Source: JASBTN01 sp965228805 (GTDB lineage Bacteria > Pseudomonadota > Alphaproteobacteria > Rhodobacterales > Rhodobacteraceae). From it: a DNA stretch of 64,000 bases. Position 1 is the stretch's first letter, and each line of letters starts with the position of its first letter. The DNA lies in contig NZ_CBDDIE010000003.1 in NCBI RefSeq assembly GCF_965228805.1, forward strand, positions 1,302,001 to 1,366,000, given 5' to 3'. Positions 42,279 to 51,670 of the stretch are shown piece by piece. Under the pieces are notes generated by a model that had not been told where the DNA came from, did no database searches, and worked only from the letters and a program-made list of their open reading frames with translations. The translations under genes and the position numbers were made by a program.

Positions 42279-43313
42279 ATGTTGTCAGGATTGTTGCTGC
42301 TGGGTCTATTGCCGCTGGCCCTCTTGGGGGACGCGGTTGGGCTGTTCTCGAGCGAGGATAGTGGTGAGGATGGTGGCGTGCCCGCCGATTCTACTGCTGG
42401 CCCGGATGATGGCCACACTGGCGCTGGTGATGATTTCCTTGATCTTGTTGGCACAAACGGCGACGACAGTCAGCCACCGGACGATCCGACCTCGCCTGAT
42501 GACCCTGATAAGGGGGATGACCAGGTCGGCGGCGAAGGTGGCGTGGATGATGCGATTGCGACTGGCGATGGCACGGTCTTTGTCGTTGGAGGTGATAGCT
42601 ATGTCTTTGGAGGCAAGGGCGATGACACCATTCAGCTTGGCGAAGGAGCTGCCGCGGTCTTTGGCGATGATGGAGCTGACCAGATCTACGGTTGTGACGG
42701 CAATGAAACATATATCGACGGTGGCGCCGGCAACGATTTTCTCCAAGGTGGTGACGCAGATGAGGTGATCATGGGCGGTGTCCATGTTGAAGGCACCGGT
42801 GAAAATGATGACGATGTGATTGACGGTGGCGGAGGTGATGACGACATCAGGGGTGGTCTGGGTGCTGATTTTCTGTCGGGCGGGGATGGTAATGACGTGA
42901 TCAATCACAAAGGTGTGGCGGCCGAAAACGCAGGCATTGAGGGGGACAGTTTCAGCTGGCACATTGATGGCGAAGCTGACATCTTGAACGGCGGGGCTGG
43001 TAATGACACGTTGATATTTGACAGTGCCGACGTGGCAACCGGCGGCGAAGGTGCCGATGAGTTTCTCCTTTATTCCAGCGGCGATGGCAGCTTTGCGCAG
43101 GTGACCGATTTTAACCCAGGCGAAGATCTCCTGAGCGTTCAGTTGAACCCAGATTTTATGGGTCGGGAAGTAGTACTTGATGTGCAGCCTTCGGCCGATG
43201 GTGCTGATGGGGTCGTGACCGTGAATGGCGAAGTGATAGCCGTGCTGCGCGGCACTCCAGGTGCCACAGTGGCTGACGTCTATGTCAACGTTAGTGAGGG
43301 TACCATTCGCTGA
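42279..43313 (+). CDS. Small RTX calcium-binding protein with N-terminal hydrophobic segment
   Basis: A 344-residue, highly acidic protein. The N-terminus MLSGLLLLGLLPLALLGDAV is hydrophobic, followed by an Asp/Gly/Ser/Pro-rich linker. From about residue 95 come RTX-like repeats (GGKGDDTIQLG, GGAGNDFLQGG, GGDGNDVINHK, GGAGNDTLIFD). The last 80 residues (VTDFNPGEDLLSVQLNPDFM) are the usual RTX capping region. Its role is unknown; type I secretion or surface anchoring are both possible. AGGGTGA precedes the ATG; a GTG at 42270 is an alternative start. Confidence 0.78.
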   Translation: MLSGLLLLGLLPLALLGDAVGLFSSEDSGEDGGVPADSTAGPDDGHTGAGDDFLDLVGTNGDDSQPPDDPTSPDDPDKGDDQVGGEGGVDDAIATGDGTVFVVGGDSYVFGGKGDDTIQLGEGAAAVFGDDGADQIYGCDGNETYIDGGAGNDFLQGGDADEVIMGGVHVEGTGENDDDVIDGGGGDDDIRGGLGADFLSGGDGNDVINHKGVAAENAGIEGDSFSWHIDGEADILNGGAGNDTLIFDSADVATGGEGADEFLLYSSGDGSFAQVTDFNPGEDLLSVQLNPDFMGREVVLDVQPSADGADGVVTVNGEVIAVLRGTPGATVADVYVNVSEGTIR

Positions 43314-43429
43314 CCCATATCTGGAAGGCCTCATCAACTTCGACCAGATTGACAAAGTTCAGTGTTTGTTTATCTCCAACGTGACAATCGGCTTTACGCA
43401 AGCTGGCGGTGGCCCTGATCCTCCCCCAC

Positions 43430-43616
43430 TGAAGTGGTCCGCCTCTATAGTTAGGAAACGGAGGATGAGATCTGGCGCGATCCGGAGGCCAAGGCCATCT
43501 ACAATCACCATTTCGCGAAGCATGGGATCGGGCAGAAGGCCATTGTCGCCGTTGCCCGCAAGCTTGCGGTCAAACTCTGGCGCGTGACGGTGGAAATGCC
43601 GACCTCGCCAGTCTAG
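43430..43616 (+). pseudogene. Double IS relic: IS3-type left end joined to an IS110-like transposase tail
   Basis: TGAAGTGGTCCGCC...TTAGGAAACGGAGGA (43430-43465) is an IS3-type left end. From 43461 an open frame reads DEIWRDPEAKAIYNHHFAKH, GIGQKAIVAVARKLAVKLWR and ends at 43616; this resembles the C-terminal tail of IS110-type transposases. The G-rich stretch after it (43630-43665) holds no gene. Confidence 0.55.
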
Positions 43617-43694
43617 GGTGCCGCGCGCGGGGGGGGCGGGGTAACCGACAAAAAAAGGGGGAACTATCCAGAATTCTGTGCCCTGGCGCTTTGA

Positions 43695-44471
43695 TTACGC
43701 CATTGGGAAGCGTTCTTCGAACATGATTGCGAACTGGCTTTTCACTGCGTGCCATTCGCGCACCGAGCGCTTCCACTCCTGAGAGGTAGCATTTAGCGCG
43801 AGATAGATCAATTTCGCCGCTGCATCATCACTGGGGAAATGGCCCCGTGTCCGGACGGCGCGTCGGATCTTCGAGTTCAAAGCTTCAATCGCGTTCGTTG
43901 TGTAGATCAGCCTGCGCACCTCGGGCGGGTAATCGAGGAAGGGGATCACCTCATTCCATGCCCGTCGCCAGCTCGGGGCAATTGCCGGGTATTTCGCGGC
44001 CAGATCGCTGTCTGCAAATTCGGTCAGTGCGGCCTCTGCAGCGGTGGCGTCCACGGCGGTGTAGACGGCCTTTAGCGCCGCTGCCACGGCCTTGCGGTCC
44101 TTGTAGCTGGCAAAGCTCATGGAATGGCGCAGGAGATGTACAATGCAAGTCTGGACTTGGGCCTGGGGGAAAGCCGCTTCGATAGCCTGAGGAAAGCCTT
44201 TCAGCCCGTCGACCACCGCGATGAGGATGTCCTGAACACCGCGATTGCGGAGATCGTTCAACACCTTGGCCCAGAACTTGGCGCCCTCATTGGCCTGGAA
44301 CCATAGGCCCAGAACGTCCCGCGTGCCGCCTGGCAGGATCGCCAGGGCCACGAAGACCGCCTTGTTGCTAACCGCACCATCGCTGCGGATATTGACCCGG
44401 ATCGCGTCCATGAACACCACAGGGTAGCATGGTTCCAGCGGCCGGTTCTGCCAAGCGCTGACCTCGTCCAT
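43695..44471 (-). pseudogene. IS256-family transposase, N-terminally truncated
   Basis: A 258-residue frame with the catalytic core: PVVFMDAIRVNIRSDGAV (first Asp), AVVDGLKGFPQAIEAAFPQA (second Asp), QTCIVHLLRHSMSFASYKDR and IYTTNAIEALNSKIRRAV (Glu). Full-length IS256-type enzymes are about 400 residues, so about 130 N-terminal residues are missing; the break lies near 44472-44485. The core looks undamaged, but without the N-terminal DNA-binding part it should be inactive. Confidence 0.85.
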
Positions 44472-44545
44472 GGCATCAACTCGATTGTCTTCTTTCTCAT
44501 TTCACCTACCGACTGCCGATCAGAAGAATGCAGCTCTCGCGCAGT

Positions 44546-44866
44546 TCAAGAACCATCGAAATGAGTGTGAGGCAGAAAGCCCAGATATGCGTTGCCGGCT
44601 TTGTATTTGAGGCTCGATTTGTCCTGATGCTTCGTGATGAAAGGCTGGTTGCCATTGATCGGCTCCGAATACTCGCTCAGACTGACATCCAACGGGAAGC
44701 GATACAAAATCCCGCTCAAGCCGGACTGGGCAACCCAGACCTCTGCCTGGTCCTGCGAGCTGAAAATGGCGCTCGGCGCACCAAGCATTCCCTTCGCCGA
44801 AAATTCCGACATGAACACCCAGACGAAGGAAACTCCTTCATCTTGCACTTGTTGTCCTGTCGACAT
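44546..44866 (-). CDS. Hypothetical protein resembling DUF7710
   Basis: A 106-residue protein with VSFVWVFMSEFSAKGMLGAP, then SAIFSSQDQAEVWVAQSGLS and GILYRFPLDVSLSEYS. The W-V-F ... P-S-x-[VI]-F-[ST]-[ST]-x-x-x-A-E-x-W-[IV]-A ... G-x-L-x-x-[FY]-P-[LV]-D-V pattern matches my memory of DUF7710 proteins, whose function is unknown. AGGAGG five bases before the ATG makes the start secure. It stands alone between an IS256 relic and the second copy of the 120-residue family. Confidence 0.72.
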   Translation of the reverse strand: MSTGQQVQDEGVSFVWVFMSEFSAKGMLGAPSAIFSSQDQAEVWVAQSGLSGILYRFPLDVSLSEYSEPINGNQPFITKHQDKSSLKYKAGNAYLGFLPHTHFDGS

Positions 44867-45226
44867 GGAAACCTCCTACTGGTTGCTCAGGTACCTAACC
44901 CATTTTGCAGCATTTCTGAACAGCCGTCTCACCCTGGGATCCCGACAGGCACGCCGTTGCTTCACCGATGCCGGCGCGTCCGTTCCATCCACCGAACCAC
45001 CTCCAGGAGTTACTCGGGTTGACGGCCCACCGCCGGAAACATGCAGGTGAGCTGGACCGTGATCATTCGGGAAAAAGCTTGTGAAGCAAACACCGTTAAC
45101 AGTTAGGCGCCCTTAACCAATGCTTAGGAGACAGAAGTTAACAGCCGGTTAACCATGTTCCAGCGGCAACAACCGTGTTCGGGGCGGCACAGTTAAGCTG
45201 CATGTTTATTTGCCACGGCGTAAGCG
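44867..45226. other. Intergenic, no gene seen
   Basis: About 360 bases. The only notable feature is GTTAACAGCCGGTTAACC near 45138, which matches GTTAACAGCCAGTTAACC near 27819. Both lie 3' of a copy of the 120-residue gene, so the duplication included downstream sequence. Confidence 0.5.
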
Positions 45227-45589
45227 TCACAAGCCTGAGAAGTATCCATCCACTCGACGCCAGAAGTGCAGGAGATCTCGTGCAAGAGGTGGCTTCCGGT
45301 GCATACATTCGACAGCATAGATATCGGCCGCAAGCACCGCTGCCAGCCGATAGGCCCGATCAGCGACGCCGCCGCTATCATCTTCGCTGTCTTGGGAAAG
45401 GTTGTCCTCAATGATTGCTGCAGCTGAGGTCAGGGAAAAAATGATCGAAAGGGCTGGCTCGGATGGCCATCTCAGGCACATCCGGCGCACGAGTGTTCGC
45501 CGTTGCTCTTTGCTGCCAGACAGCAGCTCTTCCAGCGCGCACTCGATCATCTCATCGATCGGTGTTTCGCGTGCCAAAATGTCACCCAC
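45227..45589 (-). CDS. Hypothetical protein, 120 residues, copy B of a duplicated pair
   Basis: The paralogue of the protein at 27910-28272, also 120 residues and also read from GTG (45587-45589), with TGA three codons upstream. Long blocks are identical (VGDILARETPIDEMIECALE, RMCLRWPSEPALSIIFSL), while the acidic loop (SQDSEDDSGGVADRA) and C-terminus (VDGYFSGL) differ. Purely helical in appearance; no domain is recognised. The preserved length and frame in both copies argue that the product is used. Confidence 0.72.
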   Translation of the reverse strand: MGDILARETPIDEMIECALEELLSGSKEQRRTLVRRMCLRWPSEPALSIIFSLTSAAAIIEDNLSQDSEDDSGGVADRAYRLAAVLAADIYAVECMHRKPPLARDLLHFWRRVDGYFSGL

Positions 45590-45719
45590 CGCTTCTCACA
45601 GTAGAAGCCCTAAGGGCACATTAGCAGACTTAGGTAGGACCAGAAATTCTCATTATCAAGAAGCCGAATCGAAGGAAGAAAAGGCCAGCATACCGAGTCG
45701 CTTCACGTGCAAGTACGGC

Positions 45720-45866
45720 CTAAGAAAACAGCACCAATGCGCCCCAGATGATCGCCACCCAAAGTCCAATCCCAAAAGCAATCAGGACCAGCATCGTCAC
45801 CGTGTGTTTCGGATCTTCAAGCTTCAATCGGAGTTCTCCACGGAGGTTAAGACTATCCCGCAACAT
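45720..45866 (-). CDS. Small single-pass membrane protein (48 residues)
   Basis: MLRDSLNLRGELRLKLEDPK then HTVTMLVLIAFGIGLWVAII and WGALVLFS. One clear hydrophobic helix covers residues 25-45, with a charged amphipathic N-terminus. There is no obvious ribosome-binding site, so the call rests on the coherent membrane-protein pattern. Function unknown. It is on the same strand as copy B of the 120-residue gene, 131 bases upstream of it. Confidence 0.42.
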   Translation of the reverse strand: MLRDSLNLRGELRLKLEDPKHTVTMLVLIAFGIGLWVAIIWGALVLFS

Positions 45867-46493
45867 GGAGTTAAAAACTCGAACTGTCCATCGATTAGCT
45901 TATTGCGGCTGTACTGGAAGATACTTCATAGCTTCCAGCCCCATCCCTTCCTCGTCTTTAGGATAATTCATAGTAGCCCATGAAGCGAGCTTGATGTTTT
46001 ATGTTTCGCCTATTCCACATTAAAGCGTAACGTCTCAACCGAAACGAAGGGGGACGAAGCTGAAAAGGGAGCTGCTGTTGGCGCCCTGTGCCGTGTTTGG
46101 TGCAGTATTTTGTGAGCTTTCTGAGCTTTGTCGAGCTGCGCGGGGAGATTTGAGTGGGTATCGATATAAACGAAAATCCATCGCGCTTCAGACCGGAGTG
46201 AACTGACCGAGTTCCTCGGAGAAGATGGCGCATGTGTTCAAAAAGAAGGGCAACCAACTACTGGCATTAAAAGTGCTTTTGCAGCCCCCTTAGTCGAGCA
46301 ACCCAGTCTTCTCAAAAACGGCATTTGCAAAACGGCACAACCTGACGCAGAGGCTCTTTCAATACCTGATCCTAGTAACACCCCATCCAATCTTATAAAA
46401 AAGGTTGGAAGACATAGTTCGATCACGGTGGCTAAAGACTTTTTCACCAAAACACGAAGCCCCCTGTGTTGGCCGGGCGTCGCCTGCGTGCCT
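45867..46493. other. Mostly non-coding, one open frame without a start
   Basis: From 46170 a plus-strand frame stays open to 46646 but has no ATG, GTG or TTG before 46428. Its first 86 codons read protein-like (EFLGEDGACVQKEGQPTTG, AAPLVEQPSLLKNGICKTA, LIKKVGRHSSITVAKDF), which suggests a gene that lost its 5' end. It is not recognised. The rest of the interval shows nothing. Confidence 0.35.
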
Positions 46494-46673
46494 CTAGTCT
46501 GTGATTGGCTTGCCGGTTCGGATGTCTACAACCTCTCCCGGCTTGTATCCAACCTCGTCCAGGGCCGCACGAACAATGGTTTCCGCCACGATGTCACAAC
46601 GGCGTTTCCCAGTGCCTTCAGTCGACCTTTGATCCGCACACTCTAGGGCGCGTTTGAACCAATCTTTCTTCAT
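46494..46673 (-). CDS. Small hypothetical protein (59 residues)
   Basis: MKKDWFKRALECADQRSTEG, then KRRCDIVAETIVRAALDEVG, ending VVDIRTGKPITD. AGGAAG lies seven bases before the ATG. The sequence looks like a compact helical protein with a short beta tail. No family is recognised. It overlaps in antisense the start-less frame described in the preceding interval. Confidence 0.55.
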   Translation of the reverse strand: MKKDWFKRALECADQRSTEGTGKRRCDIVAETIVRAALDEVGYKPGEVVDIRTGKPITD

Positions 46674-46908
46674 CCCATTGCTTCCTAATAGTTTTCGAAA
46701 CACCCCTTACGAGTATGAACCAGACCGCAGCTTGGTTAACGATATGCTAACGGAGGTGCAAAGAGCGCCAATTGACGTTAGGGCAGTATGCCGCATCCAC
46801 GACATGTAGCGCATTGAGACAACTCGACTACACCAACAGTCTGCGAGGTACTTGTAACTCGCTAGTCTGAAACCACATACGGGAGCCCTTCCCCGAATCG
46901 AATGCCAG

Positions 46909-47100
46909 TTACTTGCGCCTCAACGCCCGTTCGATTCTCGCTCTGAGCAAAGACACCACGTTTTCGGAAACTGAAATCGGATAGGCCCGACCAGGTGTCT
47001 CTTGGTTTCGCAGCTCCGGAAACCGGTCTTTTTTGCGCTGCGCGAACACGCGCTCGAAATACTCGAACTGCACAGTTGATGGCTTACGCTCGCTGGGCAT
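46909..47100 (-). CDS. Small hypothetical protein (63 residues)
   Basis: MPSERKPSTVQFEYFERVFA, QRKKDRFPELRNQETPGRAY and a basic C-terminal helix SLLRARIERALRRK. GAGGAGG precedes the ATG with eight bases between, a better start than the upstream TTG at 47148. The protein is strongly basic and might bind nucleic acid; no family is recognised. Confidence 0.5.
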   Translation of the reverse strand: MPSERKPSTVQFEYFERVFAQRKKDRFPELRNQETPGRAYPISVSENVVSLLRARIERALRRK

Positions 47101-47760
47101 CCCAATTGCCTCCTCGTGCTCGATGTCAATTGAGATGACCTTGCTCAACGAAACAGTCAGGAATTGGGAGTAGTTATGGCTATTTGGTCAAACTGGTTAC
47201 CAATCCGTTAACGCCTCCACACGCATTCCTCCGTATTTCATCTCAAGTTATCACTATTAATGCTCCTTCCACGCGCACGTTTACGCATGTACGATTGGAC
47301 AGGTGTCCAGTTAAAGAAGGCGCGCGCAGCATCCTGCTTTCGAAACAGCTGACATCTCATTGGCAATGCTCACGATGCAGCACTTTAATCCAGATACTAT
47401 TCTCAACGTTGCGCTAATGGCGTTTCAAAACAGGGGCGAATTGCAACGCGAGTTCTACGCAAAAATTTTGTACCTCTGTCCATTGCTTCAGCCAGTTTTC
47501 AACCGCTCGCCCATCCCGGCCACTGACATACCGAAATGGTTCCTACGTGATCTATTGATTGCGGCAGGGGGGGGATGGTCAAGTGTCCGAACTAACCAAA
47601 CCCTTTGCACTGTCGCACCTACCATTTATCTTGACGACCAAGCCAAGCCATCCCGGTGATTTACCAACTAGTAGAGCCTGATCAGACTCAATCTGGTCCT
47701 ACCCTTCTGCAAACCTGAAACATAGCTACTTAAGTCCCTGTTCTGCTTAACGCAGCTACT
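47101..47760. other. Intergenic, possible short globin-like frame
   Basis: A TTG-started plus-strand frame (47360-47659, 99 residues) contains ILNVALMAFQNRGELQREFY then AKILYLCPLLQPVF, faintly like the first helices of a globin. It lacks the downstream haem-His helices and has no good ribosome-binding site, so it may be a relic or chance. Otherwise nothing is seen. Confidence 0.3.
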
Positions 47761-50109
47761 TCAGGGTCGGGGACGACCTTCTGCACGCCCATATCGCACA
47801 AAGTGTTCGAAGCCCGATGGCAAATCACCATTAGTAACAGCGTTTGCAACATCGTTATTCCGGAAAAGATACTCGCGCTCGTTAAAACTATCCGGAACAG
47901 GGATTTCAGACTTCAATCGATCATAGGCAACGAGGATTTCATCCCAGCTAGCCATAGTTGGAAGAGCAACTTTGCGCCTCCAGGGTATTCCTCTTAAGCG
48001 GGCAGCAAGGAAGTTGGCATGTGCAACCGCCATCATCCGCTCCATTTCATCTATATCCTGTAATGGCTTGTCCCCGGTCCAAGGCTGGCCTTTCTGCCCA
48101 GTGTTAGTTCCATCTGAGCCTCCCCGAGGGGCGATAGCAAGAAGACGCCCGGCAAGACCTGCCTCTATTCCAACTCTATCGATAATCCCTGCTGAGAGCT
48201 TCGAACCCAAGTCAGCATGCCTTTGCTCAATCCGGCTTACACGAACAGAGGGTATCGGCAAAATCGCGATTTCTTCACCATTTATCGCGCATTCACGAAT
48301 AAAGACTTCAAACCACTGACACATGGCTTTGCTGTCAAACTCATACTTCTCCAGCAAGCTCTTCGTGATCAAACATGCGAACGGTGCAACCTGGTTTGAC
48401 AGCATCGCCACACTCGGCATTTCCCCTGCAAAAGCTGAAGCTCCTGTGCGTTGGCCTGTTTCAAAGTCAAGATTTTCAGCAAATCCACCAACTACAGAGA
48501 GATTTGGATTCAATGCTATCGCATTTGCAGCTACCCGTATGAACCCAGGCGAGGGGATGACGCCCGGGCCCGCCATAATAACTGCGTCACCAGACATCGC
48601 GACAAGTCGCCGTCTGAGAGAAGTCGGGCACTCCTCAACCCCTGATGTGGAAATGACTTCCCAGCCTGCCTTCTCAGCTCTCGCCGATAGAGCCGCTGAA
48701 TGCTCAGCGATTTGGTGCGGAACCATTAGGTACTTGCTAACGGGCACACTTTGAAGCTCAGTATTGGCAAGCAGTATTACAAGCTCTGAAAAGTGCTCTT
48801 CAAGTTCAGAGGCCGATTTGTAGCCCAGACCGACCAAACAAACTCTCGGCGTATCTTCATTTTTTTTCAGCACAGCATTTGTTGCGTTGATCCAGTAAGG
48901 TTGATCCGGCTGAACTGACACTTTCGAATTTGGCGACCAACGTGTTGACCGTTCCATTTCCAAGACAAGGCCTTCAACTGAGCCGTCGAACATGAGGCAG
49001 TTTTCGCCCTCGACCCATCTCTCTCCGCGGCCAAACGCGGAGCATTCCCGGTTCAGAATGACCGATGTCCCCATACAAGAAGCTTCATACGCAAACAGGC
49101 AAAGGCTCTCGTAATCTGAGGGAATGATTACAACGGAATGCGCTAGCCAATTGTCTCTTTCTGTTTGCTCTGCCCCCTCAATAAAAACTATCTTCTCTCG
49201 AAGGCTTTCGGGAACTAAGGACTTTACCCAGGCAATATAGCCCTGCTCCCAGCCATACGAAACAAGCCGAAATACACCTTTGTGCCCAGGGTTCCTCTCC
49301 AAGAATCGAATTGAAGCTCGAACAAACAAATCCGGCCGTTTGAAGCGCTGCAGGCGAGAAGAGAAGATAAAGTCTGTGCGATCTCCGTTGGCAGCGCCGT
49401 GAGAGATTGGTTTTGGGAACACTGAAGTATCCAGGATAATAGGCGGAAACTCGAGTACAGTTCGGCCTCTCCAACGGTCCTCCAGATCATAGTGCTCAGA
49501 ATTGTGATCAATGATCGACTGGGTGTGCCCGACGATAATGTCGGCATGGCGGAGCAAGTGTGCTTCCGCGTCCATCAACACCCCGGCCCAAGGGCTCGGA
49601 TCTGAAAACCGCTCTGCTCGAGCAATTACCCCTTGGGTGGAATGCAGCCGCGCAGCCAGCATCGTTTCTTGCAAAGCCATTCCGCAACGCTTTGCTTCAA
49701 CTGCAGCTACTCCCCAGCCACCGAAGTCGGGAAACTCAACAACATCAAACGGCTTCCCCCGGCGTTCCTCAATTGCCAAGAGCTCACGATAGTACCGGAA
49801 GCTCTCTCCCCACAACGCCCCAATCGACCAAGGCTCAGATGCGGCAAGATCTATCAATTGGCTTTCTTTGTCGATCTGGCTGTCAAGCGAAGGAGCCACA
49901 TGGACTTCCGCGATACCTTCAACAGCTTCCGACAATCTCAATTGGTCAAGTGGGTCCTCAACCAATTCGGAAGGTACAAGAAAATGAATGTCAGCAGGAA
50001 AACCACAGGCTGCATTGTGCTTTGCAAAATTGTACATGAGCCGTCCGATCCCGCCTGGCCCTAGCGGGTAAAACTCATTGGTTACAAAACAGATAGATCT
50101 TTTACGCAT
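47761..50109 (-). CDS. Large two-domain glycosyltransferase (GT4 plus GT2-like part)
   Basis: A 782-residue protein. Residues 1-400 form a GT-B glycosyltransferase of family 4: ICFVTNEFYPLGPGGIGRLM at the N-terminus, FIFSSRLQRFKRPDLFVRAS opening the donor domain, and IPSDYESLCLFAYEASCMGT with the E-x7-E motif. Residues about 420-640 look GT-A-like but degenerate (MSGDAVIMAGPGVIPSPGFI, VVGGFAEN). The C-terminus EYLFRNNDVANAVTNGDLPS then GFEHFVRYGRAEGR is the Y-L-x-x-N-x-D-V-A ... H-[FY]-x-x-[YF]-G-x-x-E-G-R motif found in secreted and glycosyltransferase proteins. It should build a surface glycan. The partner GT gene starts the unit nine bases upstream. Confidence 0.85.
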   Translation of the reverse strand: MRKRSICFVTNEFYPLGPGGIGRLMYNFAKHNAACGFPADIHFLVPSELVEDPLDQLRLSEAVEGIAEVHVAPSLDSQIDKESQLIDLAASEPWSIGALWGESFRYYRELLAIEERRGKPFDVVEFPDFGGWGVAAVEAKRCGMALQETMLAARLHSTQGVIARAERFSDPSPWAGVLMDAEAHLLRHADIIVGHTQSIIDHNSEHYDLEDRWRGRTVLEFPPIILDTSVFPKPISHGAANGDRTDFIFSSRLQRFKRPDLFVRASIRFLERNPGHKGVFRLVSYGWEQGYIAWVKSLVPESLREKIVFIEGAEQTERDNWLAHSVVIIPSDYESLCLFAYEASCMGTSVILNRECSAFGRGERWVEGENCLMFDGSVEGLVLEMERSTRWSPNSKVSVQPDQPYWINATNAVLKKNEDTPRVCLVGLGYKSASELEEHFSELVILLANTELQSVPVSKYLMVPHQIAEHSAALSARAEKAGWEVISTSGVEECPTSLRRRLVAMSGDAVIMAGPGVIPSPGFIRVAANAIALNPNLSVVGGFAENLDFETGQRTGASAFAGEMPSVAMLSNQVAPFACLITKSLLEKYEFDSKAMCQWFEVFIRECAINGEEIAILPIPSVRVSRIEQRHADLGSKLSAGIIDRVGIEAGLAGRLLAIAPRGGSDGTNTGQKGQPWTGDKPLQDIDEMERMMAVAHANFLAARLRGIPWRRKVALPTMASWDEILVAYDRLKSEIPVPDSFNEREYLFRNNDVANAVTNGDLPSGFEHFVRYGRAEGRPRP

Positions 50110-50118
50110 GATGACCCT

Positions 50119-51150
50119 TCAAACTCCCAAGAACTCACAATACCGATCAGTCGCCAGCTTGTGTCGGGCGTGCAGATGATCGATTATCATTTGTGAGGCC
50201 GCACTCTCATCCTTTGTTGCGTCAACAAGTCTAGTAATATCAAGCGCCAGCAAGGCGGGATCATCGAGGGCATGTGTTGAACAAAGTTGAGTGAGTTCAT
50301 CTTTTTCAAACTCTTTTATCCCCAAGTGTTTGGTCATTGCAGGAGTCCCAACCGCAAAGGCTTCCAACTGTGTCATCGGCTGGCATTCGGCAAATGTCGC
50401 CAAAAGGACAATCTGGCTGTTTGCCATTTTCTCAAAAAGCTTATTGCCTCGCAAATAGCCTACAAGCCTCAGCTTTTCCAAGCCGGTGACATTCTCTAGA
50501 CCCGAAGGGAAATTAGCACACCTTACTTCATCAACGTTCTTGGCCAGCAGGGCACCCATTACATTGGTGTACATGTTCTTTCGCCAACCAACATCAAGTG
50601 GAGAGTAGGCGCTGCAGATTTCGGACCGCGTGGAGAATGCGCCTTCCGGAATATTGGGTGCAAAATTGAAGATCAACCCATTCCAGATTTGTGGGAAAAC
50701 ATCACCAAAGTTCGGTTTAACCGAAGCGATCCCATCTAGAGTTCGGTTCTGCCTGCGCAAAAACAACAGTGAGAGCATTTCCATTTCAAACGCGTGGTCG
50801 AACTGACTCGTAGTTACATGGTTAACCACAAATATCCGCACTTCACGCCCTAGCCCCGCACGAATGTGGACAAGGAGTTGGTCCATGTTGTGAGAGTATC
50901 CCTGCGCAACAACATGGGTAATCCCCATCCGCTGAATCTCGTTCAAAATGGCACCTTTGATCTCATCCGGGCCTCCGTCACGAGTTTCGAGAGGTTGTTC
51001 GGCCGGAATTAGAAGCTTCTGCCCGGGGCAATAGGCAGTTGCATTTCTGATGCCGTGCCACTCGAAATGCGCTATGTGCAACACTCTGTCGAAGGTGGCA
51101 TCATTATGAGATAAGCGAGTCATCTCATAGTTGTTGAACGAAGGGTTCAT
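50119..51150 (-). CDS. Glycosyltransferase (GT-B-like)
   Basis: A 343-residue protein. The C-terminal half has LRLVGYLRGNKLFEKMANSQ then IVLLATFAECQPMTQLEAFA and VGTPAMTKHLG, with the E-x7-E donor-binding motif in ECQPMTQLE. The N-terminal half (DRVLHIAHFEWHGIRNATAY) is the acceptor domain. It is likely cytoplasmic or membrane-associated and acts in glycan assembly together with the 782-residue protein, only nine bases apart on the same strand. The sugar donor is unknown. Confidence 0.8.
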   Translation of the reverse strand: MNPSFNNYEMTRLSHNDATFDRVLHIAHFEWHGIRNATAYCPGQKLLIPAEQPLETRDGGPDEIKGAILNEIQRMGITHVVAQGYSHNMDQLLVHIRAGLGREVRIFVVNHVTTSQFDHAFEMEMLSLLFLRRQNRTLDGIASVKPNFGDVFPQIWNGLIFNFAPNIPEGAFSTRSEICSAYSPLDVGWRKNMYTNVMGALLAKNVDEVRCANFPSGLENVTGLEKLRLVGYLRGNKLFEKMANSQIVLLATFAECQPMTQLEAFAVGTPAMTKHLGIKEFEKDELTQLCSTHALDDPALLALDITRLVDATKDESAASQMIIDHLHARHKLATDRYCEFLGV

Positions 51151-51670
51151 TCAGTAGCTCCGAGTACTTGCCACCGCGTATGCAGCTTCCTTTTCGGGGT
51201 GTTTTTTCGAATGGTCTGCAGAAAGTCAATCAAGAATGCGCCTAAACTCACTGTTAATTGGGTGATGTCCTCAATGCTCAAATGCTAAAGGTTTCGATCT
51301 CTAAAGCTCAGCCTTGCTCAATTTTCTGGATATGGTTCGCTAGTTGACTTACAGGGTAGCCAACTTACCAGAATGAGATACCACAGCGGCACTTCCAAGT
51401 GGCGATTGCCTGCCGATGCGACATCAGCGCCGCGAATCCGGCTTGCCGCCCTCACCAGTTTGAGTAGAGTCCCCCCAATTGTTGGCGGGTTGTTCATTTC
51501 TCTGTGCAAAGACCTAGGTTCATAGGACAGGCATAGGACGCGCGTTCCGGTTCGCTGTGGCGGATCGGCAAGGGTGTTTCAAACTTTCCAGGCTTTGCAC
51601 AGTGCCGCCATAGAGTTGCCGAAAACGCGGGTAAACTTCCGCAAAACAGGACCGAGTAGGACAAACAGAC
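51151..51670. other. Divergent intergenic region between glycosyltransferase and serralysin
   Basis: 520 bases holding the promoters of both divergent units. GC content climbs sharply from about 51530 towards the serralysin start. No gene or clear hairpin is seen. Confidence 0.5.

Noticed and set aside
47360..47659. Globin-like gene
   Set aside because: The similarity covers only two helices, the start is TTG without a ribosome-binding site, and haem ligands are missing.
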